Assembly: GCA_024655945.1 (NCBI GenBank)
Contig: JANLFK010000014.1
Coordinates: 1 to 57,185, forward strand
Origin: a candidate division KSB1 bacterium
Lineage (GTDB): Bacteria; Zhuqueibacterota; Zhuqueibacteria; JANLFK01; Oleimicrobiaceae
DNA: 57,185 bases
Reading direction: 5' to 3'
The number at the start of each line of letters is the position of its first letter. The stretch's first letter is position 1. A model generated the notes under the pieces. That model worked only from the letters and a program-made list of their open reading frames with translations. It did no database searches and was not told the DNA's origin. The translations under genes were made by a program, and so were the position numbers. Of the stretch, positions 40,344 to 48,129 are shown in pieces.

Positions 40344-40583
40344 ATGGTAAAGACCTTCTACCTCAAACACATCAAGGCAGAAGAGGCCTTGGAGAGAGTC
40401 CATGCTCTTGGCGTGTTGGATTACAATATCAACTGGGGCGTTGACGTGGACAAGAAGCTCAATGCCATATCCTTCCGGGTCAAATACGAGGCTGGGGGGA
40501 ATGCTGCCGAGATGGAGGCCCGCGCGCTGCAGGAGATCGAGGACTTTCTCAAGGGGATCGACTTGGAAAAGCCACCGCGTTGA
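40344..40583 (+). CDS. Small 79-aa protein of unknown function
   Basis: A soluble alpha/beta-looking protein with no signal peptide. Its opening ('KTFYLKHIKAEEALERV...') followed by 'DKKLNAISFRVKY' loosely recalls a single secretin N1/short ferredoxin-like subdomain, but I cannot assign a family. It starts 3 bp after the TPR gene stop and has normal codon use, so it is likely real and translated with the operon. The role may be as a small partner of the envelope proteins; that is a guess. Confidence 0.65.
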   Translation: MVKTFYLKHIKAEEALERVHALGVLDYNINWGVDVDKKLNAISFRVKYEAGGNAAEMEARALQEIEDFLKGIDLEKPPR

Positions 40584-40688
40584 GGTTGGTGTGTCCCAAT
40601 GCCTGCGCAGAAACCAAAGAAGGGCCCGCACAAGCGCGGTGAGCAGCTTCCGCGACATCTGCGCGGCAGGCCTCTTGGAGGGGCAGTG

Positions 40689-41975
40689 ATGCTGCGGCGC
40701 CTTCTCCTCCGCGCTGTCCTCTTTGCCCTCAGCAGCATACTCCTCCTGTTGCCGACCGGCGGCGCAATGGCGCAGCGCCTTCTCATCCCCATGGACCTCG
40801 CCCAGACCGACCACCTGAAGGCCTACGGGGTGGCCTATTGGGCCCTTGATCAGGGCATGAATGTGGAATGGCTCCTCAACTACCGCGGTGGCTCATTTCT
40901 CCTTGCCGAAGAGCCCATGGTGGAACGCGAGCTGCGCCTTCGGGGGGTGAGCTTCGAGCATCTGGATGCGCCGGCAGTGAGTAGTGTGTACCACACCATC
41001 GAGGCCGAGAACATGGAGGTCGTGCTGCTGGAAAAGGCCCCAGCCATCGCCATTTATGCTCCGCCAAAAGAGGAGATGTGGGACGATGCGGTCATGCTGG
41101 CGCTGGAATACGCCGAGGTGCCCTTCACGGTGGTGTGGGATGCCGAAATCCTGCGCGGGGACCTGGACAAGTACGATTGGCTCCACCTGCACCACGAGGA
41201 CTTTACCGGGCAGTTTGGCAAGTTCTACGCAAGCTACCGGAACACCGCCTGGTATCAGCAAGAGGTGGCCCTCAACCGCGAGATGGCGCAGAAGCTGGGT
41301 TTTGCCAAGGTCTCCGAACTGAAGCGGGCGGTGGCCTTGGCGATTAAGGACTATATGCTGCGCGGTGGGTTCCTCTTTGCCATGTGCTCGGCCACCGACA
41401 CCTACGACATTGCCTTGGCTGCCTCCAATACCGACATCGTAGACACCGTCTTTGACGGGGACCCGCCCGCGCCAGACTGCCAGCAGCGGCTCGACTACTC
41501 CCAGTGCGTAGGCTTCGAAGGGTTTCGAGTTGAGCTCAACCCCCTCATCTACGAGTACTCTGACATCGATGTGCCGCCCAGCTATGCGCCGGTGCTGCGC
41601 GGCGCCGAGGCCGACTACTTTACCCTGTTTGACTTTTCCGCCAAATACGACCCAGTCCCCTGCATGCTCACCCAGAACCACGTTTCGGTGATAAAGGGAT
41701 TCATGGGGCAGACCACCGGGTTCCGCCGCGACCTGATAAAAAAGTCCGTGACTATCCTGGGCGAGGCCGAGGGGACCGACCAGGTCAAGTACATCCATGG
41801 CAACGTGGGCAAGGGCACGTTCACCTTCCTCGGCGGGCACGATCCCGAAGACTACCAGCACCTGGTCGGGGATCCGCCCACGCAGCTTGCCCTGCACAAG
41901 AACTCTCCCGGCTATCGGCTCATTCTGAACAATATCTTGTTCCCGGCGGCAAAGCAGAGGAAGAGGAAGACCTGA
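40689..41975 (+). CDS. Secreted 'asparagine synthetase B-like' protein of FCB type
   Basis: 428 residues with a signal peptide (about 1-28, ending GGAMAQ). The mature start 'RLLIPMDLAQTDHLKAYGVAYW' and 'NVEWLLNYRGGSF' match a family often labelled asparagine synthetase B in Bacteroidota; that label is misleading, because neither the N-terminal Cys glutaminase nor the ATP-pyrophosphatase domain of AsnB is present. The middle part ('YDWLHLHHEDFTG', then 'YMLRGGFLFAMCSATD') looks like a class I GATase-type fold and keeps a Cys at the elbow. GGAGGGG upstream fixes the ATG at 40689. It shares one base with yjbQ (TGATG). Function unknown, acting outside the cytoplasm. Confidence 0.75.
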   Translation: MLRRLLLRAVLFALSSILLLLPTGGAMAQRLLIPMDLAQTDHLKAYGVAYWALDQGMNVEWLLNYRGGSFLLAEEPMVERELRLRGVSFEHLDAPAVSSVYHTIEAENMEVVLLEKAPAIAIYAPPKEEMWDDAVMLALEYAEVPFTVVWDAEILRGDLDKYDWLHLHHEDFTGQFGKFYASYRNTAWYQQEVALNREMAQKLGFAKVSELKRAVALAIKDYMLRGGFLFAMCSATDTYDIALAASNTDIVDTVFDGDPPAPDCQQRLDYSQCVGFEGFRVELNPLIYEYSDIDVPPSYAPVLRGAEADYFTLFDFSAKYDPVPCMLTQNHVSVIKGFMGQTTGFRRDLIKKSVTILGEAEGTDQVKYIHGNVGKGTFTFLGGHDPEDYQHLVGDPPTQLALHKNSPGYRLILNNILFPAAKQRKRKT

Positions 41976-42379
41976 TGGCGGGGGTGTACCAGTTTTCCTT
42001 GCGCACCAGCGCGCGCTGCGAGTTTCTCAATATCGACGCCCAGGTCCAGAAGGCGGTGGCCGCAAGCGGCGTAACGGACGGGGTATGCCTGGTGTTTGTG
42101 CCGCACACCACGGCCGCAGTGACCATCAACGAGAACGCCGACCCGGATGTTCGCCGCGACATCGTCGCCGAGCTCGACAAGGTAATCCCGCTGGCTGACA
42201 ACTACCAGCACATGGAGGGCAACGCGGCTGCGCACATCAAGGCGTCGCTCCTTGGCAGCTCGGTGGCAGTTGTGGTGCAGGGCGGCAGGTTGAAATTGGG
42301 CACCTGGCAGTCGTTGTTCTTCTGCGAATTTGACGGACCACGCACTCGGCAGGTCTGGGTGCAGGTCTTGCCTGGGTGA
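41975..42379 (+). CDS. yjbQ: YjbQ/UPF0047-family protein
   Basis: 134 residues matching the compact YjbQ family: 'VFVPHTTAAVTINENADPDV', 'HMEGNAAAHIKASLLGSSV' and the C-terminal 'LGTWQSLFFCEFDGPRTRQVWVQ' are its conserved blocks, including the His residues that form the putative active site. Members can show weak thiamine-phosphate synthase activity, and this copy sits directly before thiL, which makes a thiamine link attractive but unproven. The start overlaps the preceding stop by one base. Confidence 0.9.
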   Translation: MAGVYQFSLRTSARCEFLNIDAQVQKAVAASGVTDGVCLVFVPHTTAAVTINENADPDVRRDIVAELDKVIPLADNYQHMEGNAAAHIKASLLGSSVAVVVQGGRLKLGTWQSLFFCEFDGPRTRQVWVQVLPG

Positions 42380-42385
42380 GTCGCC

Positions 42386-43438
42386 ATGCGCATCGCGGAG
42401 ATAGGAGAATTCGGCCTCATCGCGCGCTTGAAAGCCCTGTGCGGCCAGCCGCCCGCCGCGGTGGTGGTGGGGATCGATGACGATGCCGCGGCCTTCCGCC
42501 ACTCCGGCGACGAATTGCTTGTGGTGACCACCGATGCCTTGGTCGAGGGTGTCCATTTCCGGTGGGACTATTTCACACCCTATCAGCTCGGCTGGCGGAG
42601 CATGGCCGCCAACATTAGCGACATCGCAGCCATGGCAGCAGAGCCGCGCTACGCCGTGGTCTCCGTGGCGTTGCCCGCCGCCATGAGCGTGGAAGAGGTC
42701 GAGGGGCTGTATCAAGGGATGGTCGATTTAGCGGCGCGCAGTGGCGCGAGCATCATTGGCGGCGACACAACCCGCTCCCCCGGAGGGCTCTTCCTGAGCA
42801 TCACGGTGTGCGGCAGCGTGCCGCCCCGTTCGATCGCCCGCAGGGATGGCGCGCGTGCCGGGGATGGCCTCTACGTGACCGGCTTCCTTGGGCAGGCCCA
42901 CGCCGGTCTTCTCGCGCTGAGCTCGCCCGCGTTACTCCCTAAGGAGCGCTTCCCCGCAGCCGTGGGCCGCCACCTGCAGCCGCTCCCTCGCGTACAAGAG
43001 GCCTTGTTCCTGCGCGACAACCTCCACCTGACCAGCATGATTGACGTGAGCGACGGCCTCGCCTCGGAGGTGCATCACCTCTGTCGTCTGAGCGGCGTGG
43101 GCGCGGTGGTGGAAGAGGCAGCCATTCCCCTGTCTGCGGAAGCGCGCGAGATAGCCGCCTGCTTGCGACAGGAGGCGAGCGAGTTCGCCCTGAACGGCGG
43201 CGAGGACTTTGAGCTGCTCTTCACCGCCGCCGATACAGAGGTGCAGGCGGTGAGGCGCTCGTTCGAGGAGGAGTTTGGCCTCTCGTTCACCAAGGTTGGC
43301 GAGATGGTGCCAGCCGAGCAGGGGGTGCTCCTTCGCCAGAAGGATGGGCGGCTCCGGCCGCTCGCCATGTCCGGCTGGAATCACTTTGGGAGGACCGGGG
43401 GCCGGGCGGCGCAGGAGGCGACCGATGGCCGTCCCTGA
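42386..43438 (+). CDS. thiL: Thiamine-monophosphate kinase
   Basis: ATP-dependent kinase converting thiamine monophosphate to thiamine diphosphate, last step of the pathway. The 350-residue product has the N-terminal 'GIDDDAAAF' metal/ATP site, 'TTDALVEGVHF', 'MAANISDIAAMAA', the 'GGDTTRS' motif and 'LNGGEDFELLFT' near the C terminus, all typical of ThiL. It starts 6 bp after yjbQ. The next gene begins inside its 3' end (14-bp overlap). Confidence 0.94.
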   Translation: MRIAEIGEFGLIARLKALCGQPPAAVVVGIDDDAAAFRHSGDELLVVTTDALVEGVHFRWDYFTPYQLGWRSMAANISDIAAMAAEPRYAVVSVALPAAMSVEEVEGLYQGMVDLAARSGASIIGGDTTRSPGGLFLSITVCGSVPPRSIARRDGARAGDGLYVTGFLGQAHAGLLALSSPALLPKERFPAAVGRHLQPLPRVQEALFLRDNLHLTSMIDVSDGLASEVHHLCRLSGVGAVVEEAAIPLSAEAREIAACLRQEASEFALNGGEDFELLFTAADTEVQAVRRSFEEEFGLSFTKVGEMVPAEQGVLLRQKDGRLRPLAMSGWNHFGRTGGRAAQEATDGRP

Positions 43439-44060
43439 GGGGCGCCTGCCGCGCGTGGTGCTGGCCGTGGGCAACGCTGCGGTGCCGCATGCGGCGGCCG
43501 TCCTGCGCGCTGTCGTGGATCCGCCGGTGTCGACCGTGTGCCGCACCACTTTGGCCGGAGACTTTCAGGCACTGTCTGCGGCCGCGCACCAGCTGGGGCT
43601 CAAGCGCAGCCTGCGGCGCGTGGGCCTGCTTGAGCAAGAAGCCGATGAGGAAGATGCGGTGTGCGTGATCGACCGTCCGAAACATCCCCTGGTGCCACGG
43701 GCGCAGGAGGAGATGGCGCGTGTCGGCGAACGCATGCTGGAGGACCTGGATGCGGCCCTGCAAGTGCTCCTTTTCGGCTGGGCCGATGCGGTAGTGGTGA
43801 CCCAACTGGCGATGCCAGCCTTGCGCGCCGCCGGGTTCCATTACGCGGACATTGGTCGGCTCTTGGGCGAATGGCTCCGGCTGGAGGGCCGGGTGAGATT
43901 GAGGCGCGTGCCAGAGAGGCCTCTGGTGCGGGTTGTAGGCGGCACGCCAGCACCCATCGTGCTGGCCACCCCTGGAGCCAAGCCGTCGCCGGAGGAGTTG
44001 TTCTTGTCCCTCAAGGAGTCTCTGCAGGTTGCAGCTACCTTGGTCAATGCCAAGGCGTGA
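43425..44060 (+). CDS. Miniature PdxA-like protein
   Basis: 211 residues; the family is tentative. The opening 'LPRVVLAVGNAAVPHAAAVL' and 'LAGDFQALSAAAHQLGL' follow the PdxA pattern ('PRIAITMGDPAGIGPEI', then 'VVGD...L..AA..LG'), and 'DAVVVTQLAMPALRAAGFHYADIGRLLGEW' follows 'ALITAPI.K.AL..AG....GHTE.LAE'. PdxA (4-hydroxythreonine-4-phosphate dehydrogenase) is about 330 residues and uses metal-binding His residues; here the GHTE His is replaced and the His-rich C-terminal part is missing. GGAG 7 nt before the ATG supports the start, and the 14-bp overlap with thiL suggests coupling. It is probably not an active dehydrogenase; a ligand-binding or regulatory role is possible. Confidence 0.55.
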   Translation: MAVPEGRLPRVVLAVGNAAVPHAAAVLRAVVDPPVSTVCRTTLAGDFQALSAAAHQLGLKRSLRRVGLLEQEADEEDAVCVIDRPKHPLVPRAQEEMARVGERMLEDLDAALQVLLFGWADAVVVTQLAMPALRAAGFHYADIGRLLGEWLRLEGRVRLRRVPERPLVRVVGGTPAPIVLATPGAKPSPEELFLSLKESLQVAATLVNAKA

Positions 44061-44847
44061 GACGCGGACGTACTCGCAGCTGGCCGAGATTTACGACTAC
44101 GTCATGCGCCACGTGGACTATCAGCTTTGGGCAGAACATGTGGACCTGTTGCTCGCCCGCGCGGGCGTGCAACGGGGCAAGCTATTGGACCTGGCCTGCG
44201 GCACCGGCTCGCTGAGCTGGCATCTCCGGCGCCTTGGCTGGGAGCCAGCTCTCTGCGACCTCAGCTGGCACATGGTGCGGCAGGCACAGAGCAAGTTCCG
44301 ACAAGGCGGCGCGCATGCCCCTATGTGGGTGACCGACATGTGCCAGGTCGCCACCCGCCGCCGCTTTTCGGCGGTCGTGTGCATCTACGACAGCATCAAC
44401 TACCTGCTGTCCGCAGAAGATTGGCTGGCCACCCTGGATCGGGTGGCGGACTGCCTGGAGGAAGAGGGTGCCTTTGTGTTCGATGTGTGTACGGCCCACA
44501 ATTCCCGCCGCAACTTCCGCAACTTCCGGGACAGGGAAAGCGGACCGGGATTTTCCTACCTCAGGAGGAGCCGGTACCTCGAACATGAAGGTGTGCAGAT
44601 CAATGATTTTGAAATCGAGCTGGCCAGCGCCCCAGGGGTCGTGTTCAAGGAGCTGCACAGACAGCGCATCTACTCTCTGGCTGAGGTAGAAGCTATGATC
44701 CAGCATAGCAGGCTGTGCCTCGTGGGGAGCTATTGTGATTTCACCCTCACGCCCGGCACGGAGCAATGCGAGCGCGTCCATTACGTGCTGCGCCGGCGCG
44801 CCTCGGGGGAGATGCGGCCTTCCCCAGGAAGCGAGGAACAGGGATGA
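44047..44847 (+). CDS. Class I SAM-dependent methyltransferase
   Basis: 266 residues. SAM motif I is LDLACGTGSLSWHL (about residues 47-60), followed by the acidic 'CDLSWHMVRQA' and 'VCIYDSINYL'. The pattern is of the Methyltransf_11/25 type, with substrate unknown. The ATG at 44047 overlaps the PdxA-like gene by 14 bp, and its 3' end overlaps ftsE by 4 bp, so it is embedded in a tight operon. No nearby partner gives away the substrate. Confidence 0.8.
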   Translation: MPRRETRTYSQLAEIYDYVMRHVDYQLWAEHVDLLLARAGVQRGKLLDLACGTGSLSWHLRRLGWEPALCDLSWHMVRQAQSKFRQGGAHAPMWVTDMCQVATRRRFSAVVCIYDSINYLLSAEDWLATLDRVADCLEEEGAFVFDVCTAHNSRRNFRNFRDRESGPGFSYLRRSRYLEHEGVQINDFEIELASAPGVVFKELHRQRIYSLAEVEAMIQHSRLCLVGSYCDFTLTPGTEQCERVHYVLRRRASGEMRPSPGSEEQG

Positions 44848-45491
44848 TTCATCTGCGCAACGTGCGCATGCTTTACCCTGACGGCGGCGGCGTCGAATGC
44901 GTGAACCTCGACGTGCACCGAGGAGAGTTCGTCTTCCTGGTGGGGCCTAGCGGCGCGGGCAAGAGCACTGTGTTGAAGCTCATTTACATGGACGAACGCC
45001 CACAGGAAGGCGTGGTCATGGTCCACGACTTCGACTCGCTCCACATAAAACGCAAGCAGATACCCTACCTCCGTCGCCTGCTGGGAATCGTCTTTCAGGA
45101 CTTTCGTCTTCTGCCGGACAGGGACGTGTTCGAGAACGTGGCCTTTGCCCTGCGGGTGACGGGCGCTAAGCGCAGAGAGATCCGGCGCAAGGTGCTCCGT
45201 GTCCTGGCGGAGGTGGGGCTCAGTCACAAGCGCCATCGCATGCCGGACGAGCTGTCTGGCGGCGAGCAGCAACGCGTGGCCATTGCCCGTGCGCTGGTCA
45301 ACGAGCCGCTGGCCCTGCTGGCGGATGAGCCCACCGGCAATCTGGACCCCGATACCGCTCGGGAGGTGCTCGAGCTCCTGGAAAAGATCAACCTCAAGGG
45401 AACGGCAGTCCTCATGGCTACGCACAACTATGCGCTGGTGGAGAAAGCCGGCAAGCGCATTGTGCGCATCCAAGGGGGGAGAACTCTGTGA
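44844..45491 (+). CDS. ftsE: Cell-division ATP-binding protein FtsE
   Basis: Cytoplasmic ATPase of the FtsEX complex, which activates peptidoglycan hydrolases at division. The 215-residue product has Walker [10 protein letters not shown] (about residues 35-43), the Q-loop '[10 protein letters not shown]', signature [15 protein letters not shown] and Walker B '[13 protein letters not shown]', with FtsE-type spacing. The ATG at 44844 overlaps the methyltransferase stop, and GAGGAACAGGG precedes it. A longer frame from 44766 is unsupported. ftsX follows with a 4-bp overlap. Confidence 0.93.
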   Translation: MIHLRNVRMLYPDGGGVECVNLDVHRGEFVFLVGPSGAGKSTVLKLIYMDERPQEGVVMVHDFDSLHIKRKQIPYLRRLLGIVFQDFRLLPDRDVFENVAFALRVTGAKRREIRRKVLRVLAEVGLSHKRHRMPDELSGGEQQRVAIARALVNEPLALLADEPTGNLDPDTAREVLELLEKINLKGTAVLMATHNYALVEKAGKRIVRIQGGRTL

Positions 45492-46345
45492 GCGGCCTCC
45501 TCTATAGCATCCGCGAAGGGGTGGAAGGATTCCGGCGCGCGCCCCTATCGAGCTTTATTTCCCTATCGACAGTCGCTTTGGCTTTGACCCTGCTTGGTGT
45601 GTTCATGGCCGTCAGCCTCAATCTGAATCGGCTGGCTGCTGCCCTGCAGCAAAGGATGACCTTTGAGGTCTTTGTGGACGAGGCCTTAGACATGCGGGCC
45701 ATCGCCGCGCTGGAGCAACAGGTCAGGTCCATCCCTGGGGTGGCAAGCGTGGAGTTCGTCTCCAAAGAAGCGGCTGCGCAGGCGATCAAGGCGGAGTTTG
45801 GTGAGGATGTCTTAGATGTCTTGGGTGAGAATCCCTTGCCCCCTTCGTTCCGCATTGGCCTGGCACCGAACACCCGCTCCGCCGCCTTGGCAGAGTCGGT
45901 GGCCGCACAGCTGCGTGCGCAGAAGGGCGTGAGCGAGGTGGTCTATCGTGCGGAACTCTTCCGGCTTCTGGACCGTTATCTCCAGGTGGCGGTGACGGTG
46001 GATGTGGCGGTTGGCATCGCCCTTGTGCTCGGCTCCGTCTTTGTCGTCTTCAACACCATTCGTCTCATTATCCACGCCAAGCGCCAGATCATCGAGACCA
46101 TGAAGCTGGTGGGGGCGACCCCCGCCTTCATTCGGCGGCCGTTCCTGGTGGAAGGCATGCTCCAGGGAGCAGCAGGCGGGGCAATAGCAGCGGCCTGCCT
46201 CTGGCTACTGGTCCGCGTTGTCTCCCTTGAGGCGCCCCGCCTGGTGGTGCTGCCGCGGACGTTCTACCTGGGGGTGGTGGCAGCAGGAGTGGTGCTGGGT
46301 TGGTTGGGGAGCATCCTGGCGGTGAGGAGGCTACTCAAGTACTGA
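45488..46345 (+). CDS. ftsX: Cell-division permease-like protein FtsX
   Basis: Membrane partner of FtsE, coupling ATP hydrolysis to periplasmic hydrolases. 285 residues with the FtsX layout: transmembrane segment near 22-45, an extracytoplasmic domain (about 50-160), then three helices in the C-terminal part with the 'IIETMKLVGATPAFIRRPFLVEG' segment. The GTG start overlaps the ftsE stop (GTGA). No M23 peptidase such as EnvC follows, so the hydrolase partner is elsewhere. Confidence 0.93.
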   Translation: MSGLLYSIREGVEGFRRAPLSSFISLSTVALALTLLGVFMAVSLNLNRLAAALQQRMTFEVFVDEALDMRAIAALEQQVRSIPGVASVEFVSKEAAAQAIKAEFGEDVLDVLGENPLPPSFRIGLAPNTRSAALAESVAAQLRAQKGVSEVVYRAELFRLLDRYLQVAVTVDVAVGIALVLGSVFVVFNTIRLIIHAKRQIIETMKLVGATPAFIRRPFLVEGMLQGAAGGAIAAACLWLLVRVVSLEAPRLVVLPRTFYLGVVAAGVVLGWLGSILAVRRLLKY

Positions 46346-46363
46346 TGCAAGTCCTCTTTTTAC

Positions 46364-46392
46364 TTGACAAAGGGATAGGAGATTGATATATT
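46364..46392 (+). promoter_or_regulatory. Strong sigma70 promoter of hrcA-grpE-dnaJ
   Basis: Perfect TTGACA (46364-46369), 17 bp, TATATT (46387-46392). No CIRCE inverted repeat (TTAGCACTC-N9-GAGTGCTAA) is found between it and hrcA. Confidence 0.85.
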
Positions 46393-46440
46393 AAGGTACG
46401 ATTTTGATGGTTGGTGGTTAGAGAGTTCCGTCAACTTGCC

Positions 46441-47478
46441 ATGACCGAACTGACGCCCAGAGAAGAACAAGTGTTCCGCTCGGTGGTGCGGAACTTTGTC
46501 CAGAATGCGCGGCCGGTGGGTTCCCGACTCGTTGCCAAGCAGTGTGGGATGGACGTGAGCGCGGCGACCATCAGGAACGTCATGGCGGATTTGGAGGAAA
46601 AAGGGCTCATCACCCATCCCCATACCTCTGCGGGTCGGGTGCCTACGGACCGGGGGTACAGGTACTACGTGGACACCTTGATGCAGGTGGACGACCTGAC
46701 CCCGCAGGAGAGGGAGGACATTCGCAGAAAACTGCTGTGTCCCTCTGCCGATGTGGAGCAGATCTTAGAGAGCTCGTCGCGTGCCCTCGGCAACATCTCC
46801 AAGCTGCTGGGGGTGGTGTTGGCCCCGCGCTTCTATCAAGGGATCTTTGATCGCTTAGACTTGGTTGAGATCGCCGACAAGCGCATCTTGGTAATCATTC
46901 GCGTCAAGTCGGGGTTGGTCAAGACGATCCTCATGGAGATCGACTCGAACCTCTCCCGTGAAAGGCTCGAGGAGACGGCACGAGTCCTCAATGAGCGCCT
47001 GCACGGGCTGACGCTCCTCGAGATCAAGAGGACCATCGACAAGAGGATGGCCGACATCTCCGAGGGCTCACCCGACTTGGTCAGGCTCATCGTCGGCTCG
47101 GCCGAATCGGTCTTCGACATCGAAGGTGGCGCGCATTTCTACGTGAGCGGCACCGGCAACATCCTCTCGCAGCCGGAGTTCATCAGCCACGAGCAGATGA
47201 GTAAGATCCTGCAGCTGCTGGACCAGAAGCACGTGCTCATTCAGGTGCTCAACGAGCAGGGTGAGAAGGAAGGTGTCTCCATTATCATCGGCGAGGAGAA
47301 TCGCGAAGAGCTCATGCGTAGTTGCAGTCTCATCACCGCCACGTACAATTTAGGTGATGTGACCGGCACCCTCGGCGTGCTCGGCCCGACGCGCATGCAG
47401 TATGCCAAGGTCATTGCCTTAGTGGACTATATGGCCCAGGTGCTGCACGAACTCATTCGCGAGCGCCAGGTGATTTGA
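46441..47478 (+). CDS. hrcA: Heat-inducible transcription repressor HrcA
   Basis: Repressor that normally binds CIRCE elements at groE and dnaK operons. The 345-residue product has the N-terminal winged helix ('PVGSRLVAKQCGMDVSAATIRNVMADLEEKGLI' type) and the characteristic 'HPHTSAGRVPTDRGYRYYVD' segment, then the GAF-like domain. ATG at 46441 opens as expected for the family; in-frame TTG/GTG codons at 46411 and 46414 would add 9-10 residues. It heads an hrcA-grpE-dnaJ operon behind a strong promoter; no CIRCE is visible here. Confidence 0.93.
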   Translation: MTELTPREEQVFRSVVRNFVQNARPVGSRLVAKQCGMDVSAATIRNVMADLEEKGLITHPHTSAGRVPTDRGYRYYVDTLMQVDDLTPQEREDIRRKLLCPSADVEQILESSSRALGNISKLLGVVLAPRFYQGIFDRLDLVEIADKRILVIIRVKSGLVKTILMEIDSNLSRERLEETARVLNERLHGLTLLEIKRTIDKRMADISEGSPDLVRLIVGSAESVFDIEGGAHFYVSGTGNILSQPEFISHEQMSKILQLLDQKHVLIQVLNEQGEKEGVSIIIGEENREELMRSCSLITATYNLGDVTGTLGVLGPTRMQYAKVIALVDYMAQVLHELIRERQVI

Positions 47479-47514
47479 GGACTCCTTGGGTTCGCGTAGC
47501 GATAGACGGCACGA

Positions 47515-48069
47515 ATGACAGAGGAGAAGACCTCGACAGCGACAGGTTTGGCTACTCAGGAAAAGCCACACAAGGCGACCGAAAAGAAGCGCGCCCCAAG
47601 AGCGACGGTCAAGTCGCTGCGGGCGGAAAGAGAGGCCTTGACGCAGCAACTGGCAGCCTGCAACGACCGCTTGCTCCGTAAGGCAGCCGAGTTTGAGAAC
47701 TACAAGAAGCGGGTGCAGCGCGAGATGGCGGAGATAGTGGTCAACGCCAACGCCGAGCTTGTGCGCGCCCTGCTCCCAATTCTGGACGACATGGAGCGTG
47801 CACTCCAGCAGGGGCCCCAGAGCGGCACTTTCGAGCAGTTCCACGAGGGGATTCGCCTGATCTGGGAGAAGATGAACAGAGTGTTGCAAGAGCGCGGGTT
47901 GGTGGCCATCGAAGCGGTAGGGCACCCTTTTGATCCCGAACGCCACGAGGCCCTCATGCAGACGGAGAGCGAGGGCGCGCCTGCCAATACGGTGGTCATG
48001 GAACACCAACGTGGCTACGAGTTCCAAGGGCGCGTGTTGCGCCCGGCCAAGGTGGTGGTGAGTAAGTGA
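47515..48069 (+). CDS. grpE: Nucleotide exchange factor GrpE
   Basis: Co-chaperone that releases ADP from DnaK. 184 residues: a charged, disordered N terminus (about 1-35), a long coiled-coil helix containing 'KAAEFENYKKRVQRE', and the C-terminal beta domain with 'GHPFDPERHEALMQ' and 'GYEFQGRVLRPAKVVVSK'. These are canonical. The Shine-Dalgarno is weak. dnaK itself is not in the window, so the operon is split from its main chaperone gene. Confidence 0.94.
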   Translation: MTEEKTSTATGLATQEKPHKATEKKRAPRATVKSLRAEREALTQQLAACNDRLLRKAAEFENYKKRVQREMAEIVVNANAELVRALLPILDDMERALQQGPQSGTFEQFHEGIRLIWEKMNRVLQERGLVAIEAVGHPFDPERHEALMQTESEGAPANTVVMEHQRGYEFQGRVLRPAKVVVSK

Positions 48070-48129
48070 TGAGCCGGGTGGGCGACAGGAGGCCACTGTT
48101 AGCAACCGCCGGAAGCGGCAGCGCGTGAA

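Noticed and set aside
40689-41975. Functional asparagine synthetase
   Set aside because: There is a signal peptide, and neither the N-terminal Cys glutaminase nor the ATP-pyrophosphatase motif of AsnB is present.
46393-46440. CIRCE operator in front of hrcA
   Set aside because: No inverted repeat close to TTAGCACTC-N9-GAGTGCTAA was found on either strand.
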